Positions 1 through 11,120 of a stretch of 64,000 nt of DNA are shown here, piece after piece (position 1 is the first letter of the stretch; every line of letters starts with the position of its first letter). The position numbers and the translations under genes are program-made. Source of the stretch: Apoda limacodes (Eukaryota > Arthropoda > Insecta > Lepidoptera > Limacodidae); NCBI GenBank assembly GCA_946406115.1, contig OX291544.1, positions 30,831,521 to 30,895,520 on the forward strand. Direction: 5' to 3'. The notes under the pieces were generated by a model. The model saw only the letters and a list, made by a program, of their open reading frames with translations, was not told the origin of the DNA and did no database searches.

Positions 1-257
1 AAATGTTTTTTTTAACATAATTGAGTATATATCGAATCAGAATCCTAAAATATAACTGGATCTGAAAGAAGTACCTAAGCGTCAAAAAATTCGTTTTTAA
101 ACACGTACTTTAGACGTAAATAAATAACATACAGAGTAGGTACGCAAACTCAAAAATAATTCCTATAGAAACATAGTTTATTCATTCAAACTTTCAATTA
201 TCCAACTTGAGTTTTTTTATAATCACACTAAGACCAATGGTTTTCTCATAATAATAA

Positions 258-515
258 AAATAAAAATAAAACAACCGGTTTTAAAAAGATAAACTAAAAA
301 GGTAAAAATAATTACTTATTTCTAAAAAATCTGATGTTAATTACAGTTTGAAGTTGGTTTCTATTTACCTAACAGTTAATAACACGCTACACTTGCATGA
401 AACCAACTTTAATTCAAACTATAATTCAGATCAGATTTTTTAGAAATAAGTAATTATTTTTACCTTTTTAGTGCATCTTTTTTAAGCCAGTTGTTTTGTT
501 TTTAATAAAAAGTTT
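258..515. repeat. Long fold-back (inverted) repeat
   Basis: The left arm (about 258-362, ending GAAGTTGGTTTC) is the near reverse complement of the right arm (about 408-515, starting GAAACCAACTTTAA). Arms are about 105 bp, with a spacer of about 45 bp. Fragments of the right arm (TTTTTACCTTTTTAGTGCAT) recur at 32675-32695, and similar sequence at 7870 and 31260, so this is a dispersed family. Probably a MITE-like or fold-back element. Confidence 0.75.
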
Positions 516-520
516 TTATT

Positions 521-2870
521 TTTAACTTTTGAGTGACGAAGTGCTTTTTTCAAGGGAAATTTTTTTGGATGACATAGGTATTTTTTTTAACTATTGTCTA
601 AAAACTAAACTACTGAATCGATTTGGATAAAAATACTTGGGACCAACTCGCAAGTATATCCTGTCGAATAAAAAACAAATCACGTAAATCGGTTAATAAA
701 CAAAAAAGTAATAACTGAACATCCATAAAAAAAATATACAGTCGAATTGAGAACCTCCTCCTTTTTTCGGTTAAAAATAATAATGATTAATAATATACTG
801 CAGATGTCTTCGTAATGAATTCACATAGAAATACTCGTATAAAATTCATTACCTTCTTTTGGTCTCATTACCATTACCTTCATAGCTGAAGGACATTGAT
901 GGTAGTGAAAGTGAGGTTATTAAATTTTTAAACTGTTTTCGATTTCTATCCGCAATAAATCGACTTACGTACATAAAAATAATATTAAATACACAAGGCT
1001 TTTTCTCGGTTTCAGAAGCTTCGAAAAATCTGAAAAAATATATGTACATTATCAATTCCTCTACAATTAATGTGACATTCGGTTTTCTTGTAACTTGCTT
1101 CGTTTTTTAATTAAAAATGAAAATGCAATGCAGTCTTTTAAAATTAAATTCGTAACTACTGCTAAACGGTTGCGACGATTTTGATCCTATTTGATTTTTA
1201 ATTGTGACATTTTTTTTTAAATCCAACAATATTTCGCGGGCGTCATTGTTTCTCTAGCATTCGGACGGGGAGGCTGTGTCGAACGTCGTTCTGTAACGTT
1301 GACCAGTATTTCGGGTACACACACACGTCCTTAATGTTTGCCTACAGCAAGTTATTGTGTGTGTGTGCGTTTAAAGAATTTGCAATAGAGAATAAAATGA
1401 ATTGTTTGATATTGTGTTTTGCGCTTAGACGCTTTAGGTTATTATTTTAGTTAAGTACTCGCGCCTACCTATAGTTTATGATCTCGCGCATGAAGAATAT
1501 AGGTACCAAATACGTTTAGATTTTTCTGAATTTTGATATAACTGATTATATTTCCATCGTAATTTAACAAAGCCAGTCTAGTGTTCGAGTAAAATACAGA
1601 ATGTACCCATGTTATACATTTAGATATAACGCGCACTATAGCGAGAAAACTTGCCGTTATCAATGGTATTGAAAAGCGGACTTTGGTTGGAAATTTTCTG
1701 CTTTACAATTTTGTGCTCACATTTTTTCTCTAAAAGTATTAGAGTAAAATGAGTAAAACAAATATATATATTAGTATATATTAACGTATGTATACGATAC
1801 CACGACGCCTCCTCTTTCAAGTAGCTGGTAAAAAAATTGATCTGCTACTCAAAATCCAAACATAATTTGACATATGTTTTATTTCATTAAATTTATTTGC
1901 ATATTTTACTATTTTTAGTCCATTTTCCGTGGACTATTACTTAAGTTCTATTTCCGGAGTGCTACTCTAATATATCTTTATAATTTTTTTTTAACGAAAC
2001 TGACAGACTATTTATGTTCATATAGGACACCTGCCTGATTTTATCAGAACGAATGATAGAATTATAGGACTTACTCTTTTACCCCGGTTTCCCCGTTCGG
2101 CATTAAAAAGTTTCATCCGTAAAACTTTTCATATATCGTCGACTATATTTTGTAACGTATCTATTATTGTAGTAAAAGTGCCAGTCGCGCACAAAGGGTT
2201 CTGTCCTATTATCTATAAAAACGTCAAAAAATCACGTTTGTTGTGTGGGAGCCCTCCTAAAATTTTTTTATTAATTTAATTATTTTTGGCAGGCAGATGT
2301 AAACATGTATATCTTTATAAATACGACGTATAGTTGGTAAAAGTTCATATTTAAATTATAATATAGGACTTAGAAATGTGTCCCTTAATGTTCCCCTCGT
2401 TACTATTCGATGATACGTATGACTATGCTGTCGCACCCCGCTCAGTAGAGCCGGAGACAGTCATCTTTTTGCTGTCGGGCAAGGCACAGGTTTGAGAGAT
2501 ATTGTAATTACATACATTATAAAAGAAAATATTACCATTTATTTCATTACCGTTCATTACCTTGCAGATAAATCGAATGGTAATGAGAAATCACAAATGG
2601 TAATGAGAAATTATGGTACATTCTACAGTGGTTATTTAATACACAATGTAATAATATATCTTTACAACATATGTCTGCGCTTCTCGTAATGTTGAGGTTT
2701 AAGTACATATGCTGTAAAGCAATTAAAACTTACATACTCAAAAAGTTTGGAATATAGGAGAGGGTGGCATACCTTGGGACACTTCGTATTATATTTATTT
2801 ATCATTCTGGTTAATTTTTCATCCTAAATAACTGTACCAAATAATACAGCAATAACTTGACAAGAAGTGC
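521..2870. other. Gene-free AT-rich stretch
   Basis: Only short chance open frames are present on both strands. A (CA)n/(GT)n microsatellite pair lies near 1317-1362. A short fragment of the interspersed GTGCGAGTCGGAC-type repeat lies around 2176-2275, recognised by its GGGTTCTGTCC and GGGAGCCC parts. Nothing else is supported. Confidence 0.5.
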
Positions 2871-2884
2871 AATATTAATGTTTT

Positions 2885-2950
2885 ACCTAGGCGGTAAGCC
2901 TAGCATCAGGCGGACAATTAGCTTGTTTGTCACCTTAGTGGCATAAAAAA
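2885..2950 (+). repeat. LINE 3'-end fragment (family of the 60-kb element)
   Basis: CATCAGGCGGACAATTAGCT and CACCTTAGTGGCAT followed by an A run match the 3' end of the retrotransposon ending near 62690. Confidence 0.6.
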
Positions 2951-3014
2951 ACTAAATGTTTTCCGTCTTATTTATGTACGATTTTCTATAATTTTGTACT
3001 TATCAAAGGGGTCC

Positions 3015-3097
3015 TTTAAGGTCGTAGTGTTCCAGGGTACAATTATGCAAATACCTTATATTTGCATAATTGTACCCTGGAACACTACGACCTTAAA
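3015..3097. repeat. Perfect hairpin, 39-bp arms and 5-nt loop
   Basis: 3015-3053 and 3059-3097 are exact reverse complements over 39 bp, with loop CCTTA. The arms include GTCGTAGTGTTCCAGGGTAC. No coding frame crosses it. A single-unit MITE or a small-RNA precursor are both possible. Confidence 0.9.
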
Positions 3098-3729
3098 TTT
3101 ATATCAAATCATCATCCAAAACATTCACTCTAAATAATATTTGTTAAGGTCAATGTAGTAGATGATATTTTATTTTCACGCCTCGTTGTCCTTCCAATCT
3201 TTCCTTATATAGCCTGCTACATACTTAGTTTTTTTTTTTACGAATTCACAAATAGAGTCCTTTAATTTGGTGTCAAAAACATGCAAGTGTAGCCATACAA
3301 GTTTCGGCTTTTTATATTCACTATAAAAGTCTTCTTAGGCATCACTTTAGATACTAAATTGTAATGCCACTCACATATTTCTCTCTTAGCGCGAAAACTT
3401 AGCTTAGCCGCCTATTCTGTCAGAAAATTTGCTTGAAGTTTTCAAGTAGCCTATGTTTCTAATATTTATTATATTCATGGGTAGTATGGGTATATAATAC
3501 ATATGATTGTGCAAGAATATAATTGTGATGGCGGTAATGCTACTAGTACTATTAAATATTGGAGTACTCTTAAATATCTGAATTTCTTCACGATTTGACG
3601 CTTCATATGGTGTGCCCCCTACGCTACATAAAAACAAAAAATAACCTACACAGAGTTTTAATACATATTGTATAGTTGTTAGCTGATTATCAAATTATTG
3701 TATTATTACTTTAAATAGAACTTCTTTCC

Positions 3730-3840
3730 TTGCTTGCTTGTATAGTGCAATGTGTTCTAAGGAATTGTTCAAAATTATGCCGCCGGCTACTTTCTTCCAT
3801 CGCACCGTTCGCAATCGGCAGGGAATTTATCTTCAAAGCA
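3730..3840 (+). pseudogene. LINE ORF2 C-terminal fragment
   Basis: The sequence GAATTGTTCAAAATTATGCC, CGGCTACTTTCTTCCATCGC and GGCAGGGAATTTA matches 62509-62575 of the retrotransposon at 60 kb. Degenerate and very short. Confidence 0.65.
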
Positions 3841-4795
3841 AAAGTTTTAAATTGTTTTGGATTATACATAGAAGATATTTTTTATATTGTGTTCAGACTA
3901 TTAGAGGCTAAAATAAGGCTGATTTTATAACTTTTTTAATTCATTACCATTAATGTAAAAAAATTCAAACGTCAATTTATTGCAAAATCATAGCAAAATC
4001 TACAGTAACTTTCCCTTCGTTATAATTGACAAAACTTTTTGTACACCATATGTATACATATACACACTGCATTAAAAAATACAATAAAAACACGAATCGG
4101 TAAACTTTTTTTACCATTGTCTAAAACGCAAAAGCACGAAATGAAAAACTCACCCGAGTGCGTGTATCAATATGAATATAATATTTTACTAAAAACAAAG
4201 TAGGTATGTACCTACAACGAGGCAATAATTCTTGAATTGTTTTCATTCTGTGACTTGTTAACTCTTTTATGCGTTGTCATAGACGCGCCGTACCGAGTGC
4301 GCGATGTTTTACAGCGGGTGGAGGGACGGGGATTTACTGAAGACCGCCCACTCTCTCAAGGTCTTTGGCTGCTACATAAGGTATACAATTTATTAAAACT
4401 TTAATAAAAACATTTTTATTTTGTTTGATTATTTAATCATTAACAAATAGTACCTACTAGTAGGTAAACGCAAGAATTATGCATTTTACAACAAAAAAAT
4501 ATTCAACAAATAATACCCATTTAGTAAGGTGTAGTATATCGATCCCCATTTATTTGAAATACTATTTACTAATTACTATTTAAATACTAAATAGTTTTAT
4601 TAAAAAAAATTACCAAGCAATTAAAAAAGTTTTAATGCCAAATGCTAATACAATTATGATTGACTAACAGCCATTATAATTTTTACAAGTTGTAAATGAC
4701 GTTGAAACGTTAGTGAGATTATATGCCTTTTGTTTGCCGCACAGAGAATTGAATGGATGAATGAAATGCAAGTCCTACCTACATATTCGAATTAA

Positions 4796-4864
4796 ATGGC
4801 GGACCACGACGCGGTGCTGCCGCGCACGCCGCCTCGTATCGTGCCGTCGCGTCTCGCGAACTAA
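4796..4864 (+). other. GC-rich 22-codon open frame, unrecognised
   Basis: ATG to TAA reads MADHDAVLPRTPPRIVPSRL then AN. The block is strikingly GC-rich against AT-rich flanks. No RNA-pol or splice evidence and no recognised homologue. It may be a relic of an unidentified repeat rather than a gene. Confidence 0.2.
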
Positions 4865-5779
4865 AGTTACCGTTTTATCAAATCATAAGATTTCATGGAC
4901 AAAAGTGACACAAATTATAAATAGTGTCTTATTACTTTATTTTCTTTTGTGGCATTTACAGGTTGTTTTAACAAAAAAATAAAAAAACTTCAAATCCCAT
5001 GGATGGATTTGATACAAATTTGGTTCAGCAACAGATACCAGCGATGAAAAACGCGTAAAGCTTATTTTACCCACTGTAATATTTTTTTTAGAGCTATTAA
5101 GGCGATTAGTTCGGTATTGTTCAAATATCACTATTCCGGTGAATAAAAATAACACAAAATGCGTATATATATATATTACTACTTCATTATTACCGTGAAA
5201 GTAAAATTTTCATTTCTAATTTTCTTTTCGTCCGATTCTGTTCAAAAACACAAATACCTAAATTTCTACCTAAGCAAACACCCGAGATGACACAAACTAA
5301 TGTATAAGGTTGGGCAAATGGTCGGGACACTATGAAAAACGAACAACATTAGAATTTTCGAAACCTCAAAACTTAGCGGTCCCGGACCATATATGATTTC
5401 CATCAAAAACATAAATGGAAAAAAAGGTCTAGCGCGATTTGGACTCGCGCACCGAGGTTTCAGTACTTAACAGGTTTTTTAAAACTTTTTTAAGTACTCA
5501 AAAACTGTTGATTTTTTAAGTTTGTACCAACGCATAATATTAAAAGATTTACCATGTTATTTTAAGACTGTGTTTCCTGTTATATACAGGTATGTAAAGA
5601 CGTTTTGAAGCTAAGGAAGAGAAGATAAAACGGAATAAAAAAAATTATTTATGAATACGCTATATTGCACATAGTTTTAAATATATTTTCATTTATTTTC
5701 TCATATGACTTTAAAACTATTTACTGTAAAATTATAAAAAAAAATTTAAGACCCTCGCAACAATCCTTTCATTTGACAT

Positions 5780-6110
5780 GTCGGTATAAAATTAAAACAT
5801 TTATTTAAAACTATGAAGTTAGCAAATTTACTTGCTAAAGTTAATAAATATTTCATAAAATAAGAATAAAGAGAATATCACTCTTAGTTTTGCAAACAAT
5901 TTCAATTGAAGCCCATAAATAGAGTGTCAGATTTTTTTTTTCTGACTCTCTTCATAAGAAAATTATTATAATATTAGCAAACTCACTTAATTAAGGTTCA
6001 ATCTGTAACATTAAATTTTTTTTTAAGTCAAAATGTGTACTCAGGACTGTAACAAAATTAATCAAATTCTTGCAAACTTAACACGTTGGTGTATGTGTAT
6101 TTTGGTCAAA
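5780..6110. repeat. Dispersed repeat, copy 1 (also at 16697-17625)
   Basis: Segments GTCGGTATAAAATT, CTTAGTTTTGCAAACAATTT, AGAGTGTCAGATT and CAAATTCTTGCAAACTTAAC occur in the same order in the second copy. This copy lacks the 630-bp insertion found there. Confidence 0.75.
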
Positions 6111-6140
6111 TTATACTTTATATACTTATATTATTACTAC

Positions 6141-6560
6141 ACGTCGGGGCAAAGGTTGCTGCTTTACAAGTCGCAAGTTCGGCCCCATATTGAGTTCTGC
6201 TGCTATCTCTGGGCGGGTGCACCCGGATACCAGCTTGGCCCTTTTGACTCGGTTCAACGACGGGCTGTGAGAATTGTCGACGATCTGTAACTTATTGCCG
6301 TATCAAGCCTTTTAGTCTGAGGAGAGACTTTGCCTCCTTGTGTGTGTACAACACAACGCTTGTAGAATGGGATTTGTTCTGAGGAATTGTTCAAAATGAT
6401 GCCTACGGCTACCTTCTAACATTGAACCGCTCACCGGCAGGGAATTTAATCTCACACTTTAGAACCGAAATAGTCACGTACAATGCGGTGTCAGAGAAAC
6501 TGCTCCCGTGAACGTTTGGATTGTGGAATGAGCTCCCTGCCAAGGTTGTCTTTTTTTATA
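6141..6560 (+). pseudogene. LINE ORF2 C-terminal fragment
   Basis: Reads SGQRLLLYKSQVRPH and AGAPGYQLGPFD, matching 62265-62480, then breaks at a stop after VDDL. Homology continues to about 6550 (GGAATGAGCTCCCTGCCAAG). No start, endonuclease or reverse transcriptase core is present. Confidence 0.8.
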
Positions 6561-7360
6561 TTATATTTGTGATTTAAAACCTTGCTTCGTGTAAAATTTC
6601 ATGATTCTAGTACAACGGGATGTACCCCATAGGTTTAGATTTATTTGTGAATGCGAAAATATGCCACAAAAATGGCCGTATTTCAGCCGTATTTTTATTG
6701 CGTTGACTTAGAAGCTTGATTCTTTTACAGCTTTAAGGGACCGTAGACCTTAGTATTTGATATTGACTTTTTATTTTGCCAATTATTCTACTACCATGAA
6801 AAGTCTTAAGTATTTGGTCGAATAGTACCAAGATATTCGGTATTCGGCAAAAAAGGGTAAAAGTAGCCGCGTCCTGTGTATTGGGACTTTTACGCAACAA
6901 AGTACACAGCTGAAGAAAATTACTTTTTCACCTCACCAGCACGAAAAGGATAGTTTTGCTGTCCAAATTCAGTGAGCATAATCGAATTTTGCTCACTAGT
7001 GAGGCAAAGTAATACTGTTACTGTTCGAACATTAACTTTTGGAATTAACCCGATGATAAAAACAAAAACAATAAAATGACTGGTCAGAAACAAATTTCGA
7101 GACAAATACTTAACTTTGTTCATTTTAATTAAGAATATAACTAAATAGCATTTTTTCGTTTTTAAGTGAGTTTTTATAAATGATTAGTATTATTAAAAGT
7201 TTATACAGCTAACTTAAAATAAAATACGTTGATTGATAGCAATGGCAGAGGTTATAGTAGGTACAATTCCCAACGCATCCTCAATTAAAAAAAAAACAAA
7301 GTAAAATGGCGACAAGCTAGTTTTTTGAACATAAGATTATTATTTTGTTTTGTTTGAAAA

Positions 7361-7498
7361 ATGAGCGATACAAGCTACAAAGATATTTCTCTGACAACAG
7401 AAGAATTAAGGCAACAAGTCTACAATGCCGAACTTAACTTTTTACCAGAAAAGTCATGTGAAATTATTTTTCTTGCTGGTAGAGGTGAAAAGTTGTAT
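7361..7498 (+). other. Short open frame inside an insertion, unrecognised
   Basis: ATG reads MSDTSYKDISLTTEELRQQV and continues for about 45 codons to TAA. It lies inside the block that interrupts the dispersed element. Composition looks protein-like. It may be the start of a transposon protein (a tyrosine recombinase type was considered), but this is not supported by motifs. Confidence 0.25.
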
Positions 7499-8402
7499 CT
7501 TTAAACCCCTTGCTATGCTCAGTAGTCTATATTTAAATCACTTTTTGCGAGCTCAGGATTTAAAGTCGGCACTTCTACCAAAAAACGCTTTTACTCACTT
7601 GTATAACAAATAACTATTCTTACATTGATCTGTAAAACTACAATCCGTGCTTGGTAAAACTGTAGTTATTTTGCAGCAAGGTGACAACTTTCCATCACAC
7701 TTGCGACAGGATTTGGACTGTTAGATTAGTGTTATAATACCTAGCACTAGATCTTGTTTGTAAAGACTTGTTTTCAATTTAATTAGTTTAATGGTTAAAT
7801 ACCAAAGCAATTAAAAAAAATAGTACTAAAAAGAAAACAGTACGTAATACAGTTATTTGGTGTGTTTTTTATTTTTAACTTTTAAGTGCATCTTTTAAAG
7901 CCCATTGTTTTTTTGTTAAAAGTTTTTTAGTTGTTAATAACGTTATCCACTCATGTCCTATTTTTTATGTAGGTACTTACGTTTGGTTTTTTAATATATT
8001 TTGCGAAAACTCGCCTTCGCGTCCTCCACATCCCCTCCGCCACACGCCAAAATTACCGTTTCAAATAAGGGAACTGCTGGTTTAAGATCAATAGTTACGG
8101 ACATATAGCCCTTCCTAGTCTGACATCTGTTATACAACATTAGGTTTTTGATGAGATCTATCACTTCTGTAAAGACACTACTAGTCCAAAACATAATCCT
8201 TCCTCGTTTGACAACTGTTATCCAAATTAGGATCTTGATGAAATTTCTCTAATTTGAAAGCTGTCATTCGCAGTAATACTTAATAAATATATAAAACAAG
8301 GGGAAATCTAGCTTGACTGCGGAACTCTTACTCGCACTTGGCCGATTTTTTCTTCTGACATTTCAGAAAACCATTTTAACGGAGCCATGGTAGTGTCATC
8401 AC

Positions 8403-8448
8403 TTGTAAACAGCACTACCAGCAGCACAACTGGTAGTGCTGTTTACAA
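8403..8448. repeat. Perfect 19-bp-arm palindrome with 8-nt loop
   Basis: 8403-8421 (TTGTAAACAGCACTACCAG) and 8430-8448 are exact reverse complements around CAGCACAA. It lies in the second gap of the dispersed element. Confidence 0.85.
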
Positions 8449-9835
8449 TAGACGGTTAAATCCAGAATTATTATTCAATGGTATATTATTTAGTTTATCT
8501 TATTCACAGTGGTGCCGCACAGAAACTTACAGGACGCGTACATTAGAAATAAGGTCGTCTTAAACACAGACCTAGGATTTTCACGCTACGCTAAAGACCA
8601 ACGCAGCGAGAAAAAGAGATATACTCATTACATAAACGATGCACATAAGAATAAGAGACAGATAACCATATCTAATATGTCCATTATTTTTCGAGTAGAA
8701 GCCCGTATCAGCCTGATTGGTTTTTGACATCACGTATTTCCTTGATTATTCGGTGAATCCTGGCTATAAAGGACTTAAAAGTTTATATAGTGCTTAGGTA
8801 TGGTGTCTTGTTGCAGAACTAATTGTTACGTCACAGGAAGAAATAACCTACTACTTTAATCATACTACTTTTCACGGGTAAATACGAAAATCTCAACTAT
8901 ATTTTTCAAACCATGTTTTGTCGCTTTTCAGTCAAAAATTGGCTCAGAAAACAGTTTTTACGTAATTATATTGCTTTTCTTCGTAAAACATGGTATTATT
9001 TTATTTAGAATGTTTCTAATTAATGTTATTTTAAGTAAAATTGTAAAATGTTTGGTTACGTTAGGGCTTGACAAAACAATGACATTTAAAGAATCAGTAT
9101 ACCGATACTTTTTCCCGTTATTCCGTTAATCAACATCCAAGGTAATTGAATTTTAAAAATGTTTCTTACAAATATTACTTGAGCGCACGTGGTTAATAGT
9201 CTTCTTCTATAGGGTTCTGTATAGCCAAATGGCAAAAACGGTCCCTTGTCAACTCATCACGTAAGTCCGTATGTCATAGCCTAATTCCACTAAAATTTTA
9301 AAATTAGATTCTAATAAAATTTTACAGGAAGGTATCTTTAACATAGAAATGGAGATAAAAAATTATTAGGGGTAGCTTTTTCACGCACCCCACTTTCTGG
9401 GGTATCGTTAGATAGGGCCTTTAAAATGCAATTAAGGTTCGTAATATAATTCGCGAGTTACAAGCTCTAAAAGTTGAAAATTTTGGTACCCGCTCTTCTA
9501 ACTTTTAAACCGCGTATTATTTAAATCTGAAAAATATCACTTTAATAGGTTTTTTAATTTCAATTAAAATTTTAAGATATTTGTAATAATTCCGATTCCA
9601 CAGATTCGTAACTAATGCGTGGACAACACACACTTGGCCGGTTTTTATTCTTTTAATTAAATGTTTTAGATTTTTGACAAATATGTTAATACAACTAAAA
9701 ATAACTATTTTGATATGGGTATAATTACCTGCGTTATGCGGATTGCCTGTAATTTTGTTTCATAGACTAATCATTAATCAAAATTTTTGACTCTGCCTAA
9801 TGTAATCTTCACAAAAATACAGTATATAAAAATCA

Positions 9836-10958
9836 GCCAAGTGCAAATCGGACTCGCGCACGAAGGGTTCCGTACCATTATCTAGAAAAACTTTATGTTA
9901 CGTTCATGAATTTATGAAGTATGAAATAAAATAAAAGATTTGAATTATTATGTCGTTTTTGTATTTAAATATATGATTTTTTTTATTTTAAAAGTTTTAA
10001 GTGATCTTCTAAATTTGATATCTAGATTTGATTTGATTGATTATTTTTATTGCACATATGCATACACTACTTGTCGGCGGAATCGACTTTACCTAGTTAT
10101 AAGCAGCTGCAGGGCAAATCCGGCGGGTGTAGGTACAGCTTACTATACCGCTACTCATTTTAAATTGACTGCGCATATAATCTCAATGAAACACTTCATT
10201 TCTATTCTTAATGTTGCTTTCGTTCGATAAAAAGATCATATCTTCCAAATTAATATGCTGAAACGACTAAAATTTCCAAGTAAATTTTTTTTCAGTCCCG
10301 CCAATCCCGCGAATTTCGCATGTACAGCCCCGCACTACTGATCCTGCAAAAATGGTGCAGAATTCACTACTCACAATCGCTCACTTATGCTTTACTTGCG
10401 GGCCGCGGCAGTAATGTACTATATTTATTTAAAATTTTGCTGAAACAATTCAAGGATTTTACCAATCTTTATAAGAGACCTTCAGAGTGGAAATAGAATT
10501 TATATTAAAAAAGTAGCATTTCTCTTCGGCTTCGCCCGTACTAAATTTGGTTATTAGCTTAGGATTACTACGGAAACTCCTTGATTATTGTTCGTCCACG
10601 AAGAATTCTAATATGATTTTATAATATGCGGGAACATAACTTTTCTGAATACAAATTAACCTATTCTATCTCTTCAACTGCCCTTGGGCCAAAGTTGAAC
10701 TCAATTGCATGCTTCATTGCAGTCAATTTACATTGTGTCTTAAAAAAAAACTGTTAAAAAACAAAACCCACAATACAACATATCAATGTAACTAGGCCAC
10801 AGTACAATGTTAAGTCTAGGTCCAATTTTTGTAAGTTCGAAGACTGAATAACATTATATTTCTGATAAAGGAAATCAATGGAATATATGTATTTAGTGAA
10901 ACAAAAAAAATCAAAATAATTATTTATGTACATTTTTTATTTATAAATTTTTTCTTAG
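9836..10958. other. Gene-free stretch downstream of ELO-A
   Basis: A fragment of the interspersed repeat is at 9836-9895 (GTGCAAATCGGACTCGCGCA). The remainder contains only chance frames. A somewhat GC-richer patch at 10300-10410 is not recognised. Confidence 0.5.
10936..10941 (-). terminator. ELO-A poly(A) signal
   Basis: AATAAA on the minus strand lies just downstream of the stop codon. The cleavage site itself cannot be located. Confidence 0.5.
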
Positions 10959-11120
10959 TTACATTTTTTTCTTGGTATAGCTGTCAACATAAAATTTTCC
11001 AAATAGATACAGAAACATAAATCCATTTAAGTATATAATACTTAACACAGCTTTGCCAAAGGGACACGGAGATATGAAAAAACTACACGAGATGTAAGCA
11101 AGCATCAGCACAAATTGTAG
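10959..11120 (-). CDS. ELO-A last coding exon
   Basis: The exon begins LQFVLMLAY after a TTTTTAG acceptor and completes the TxxQxxQ motif across the junction. It continues through two membrane segments with LYLFGKFYVDSY and ends KKKM before TAA. A likely poly(A) signal AATAAA lies at 10936-10941, 18 nt past the stop. Confidence 0.88.
   Translation of the reverse strand, partial: LQFVLMLAYISCSFFISPCPFGKAVLSIIYLNGFMFLYLFGKFYVDSYTKKKM

Larger units (their letters stand above)
6738..9835. repeat. Dispersed element, interrupted copy (blocks 6738-6928, 7617-8195, 9068-9835)
   Basis: The three blocks align in order with the continuous sequence 30815-32190, for example ATATTCGGTATTCGGCAAAA, TGTAAAACTACAATCCGTGC and CTGGGGTATCGTTAGATAGG. 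The gaps 6929-7616 and 8196-9067 are therefore insertions here or deletions there. No intact protein was found. Its 8085-8270 part resembles the 104-bp unit arrayed at 33.9-34.5 kb. Confidence 0.75.
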
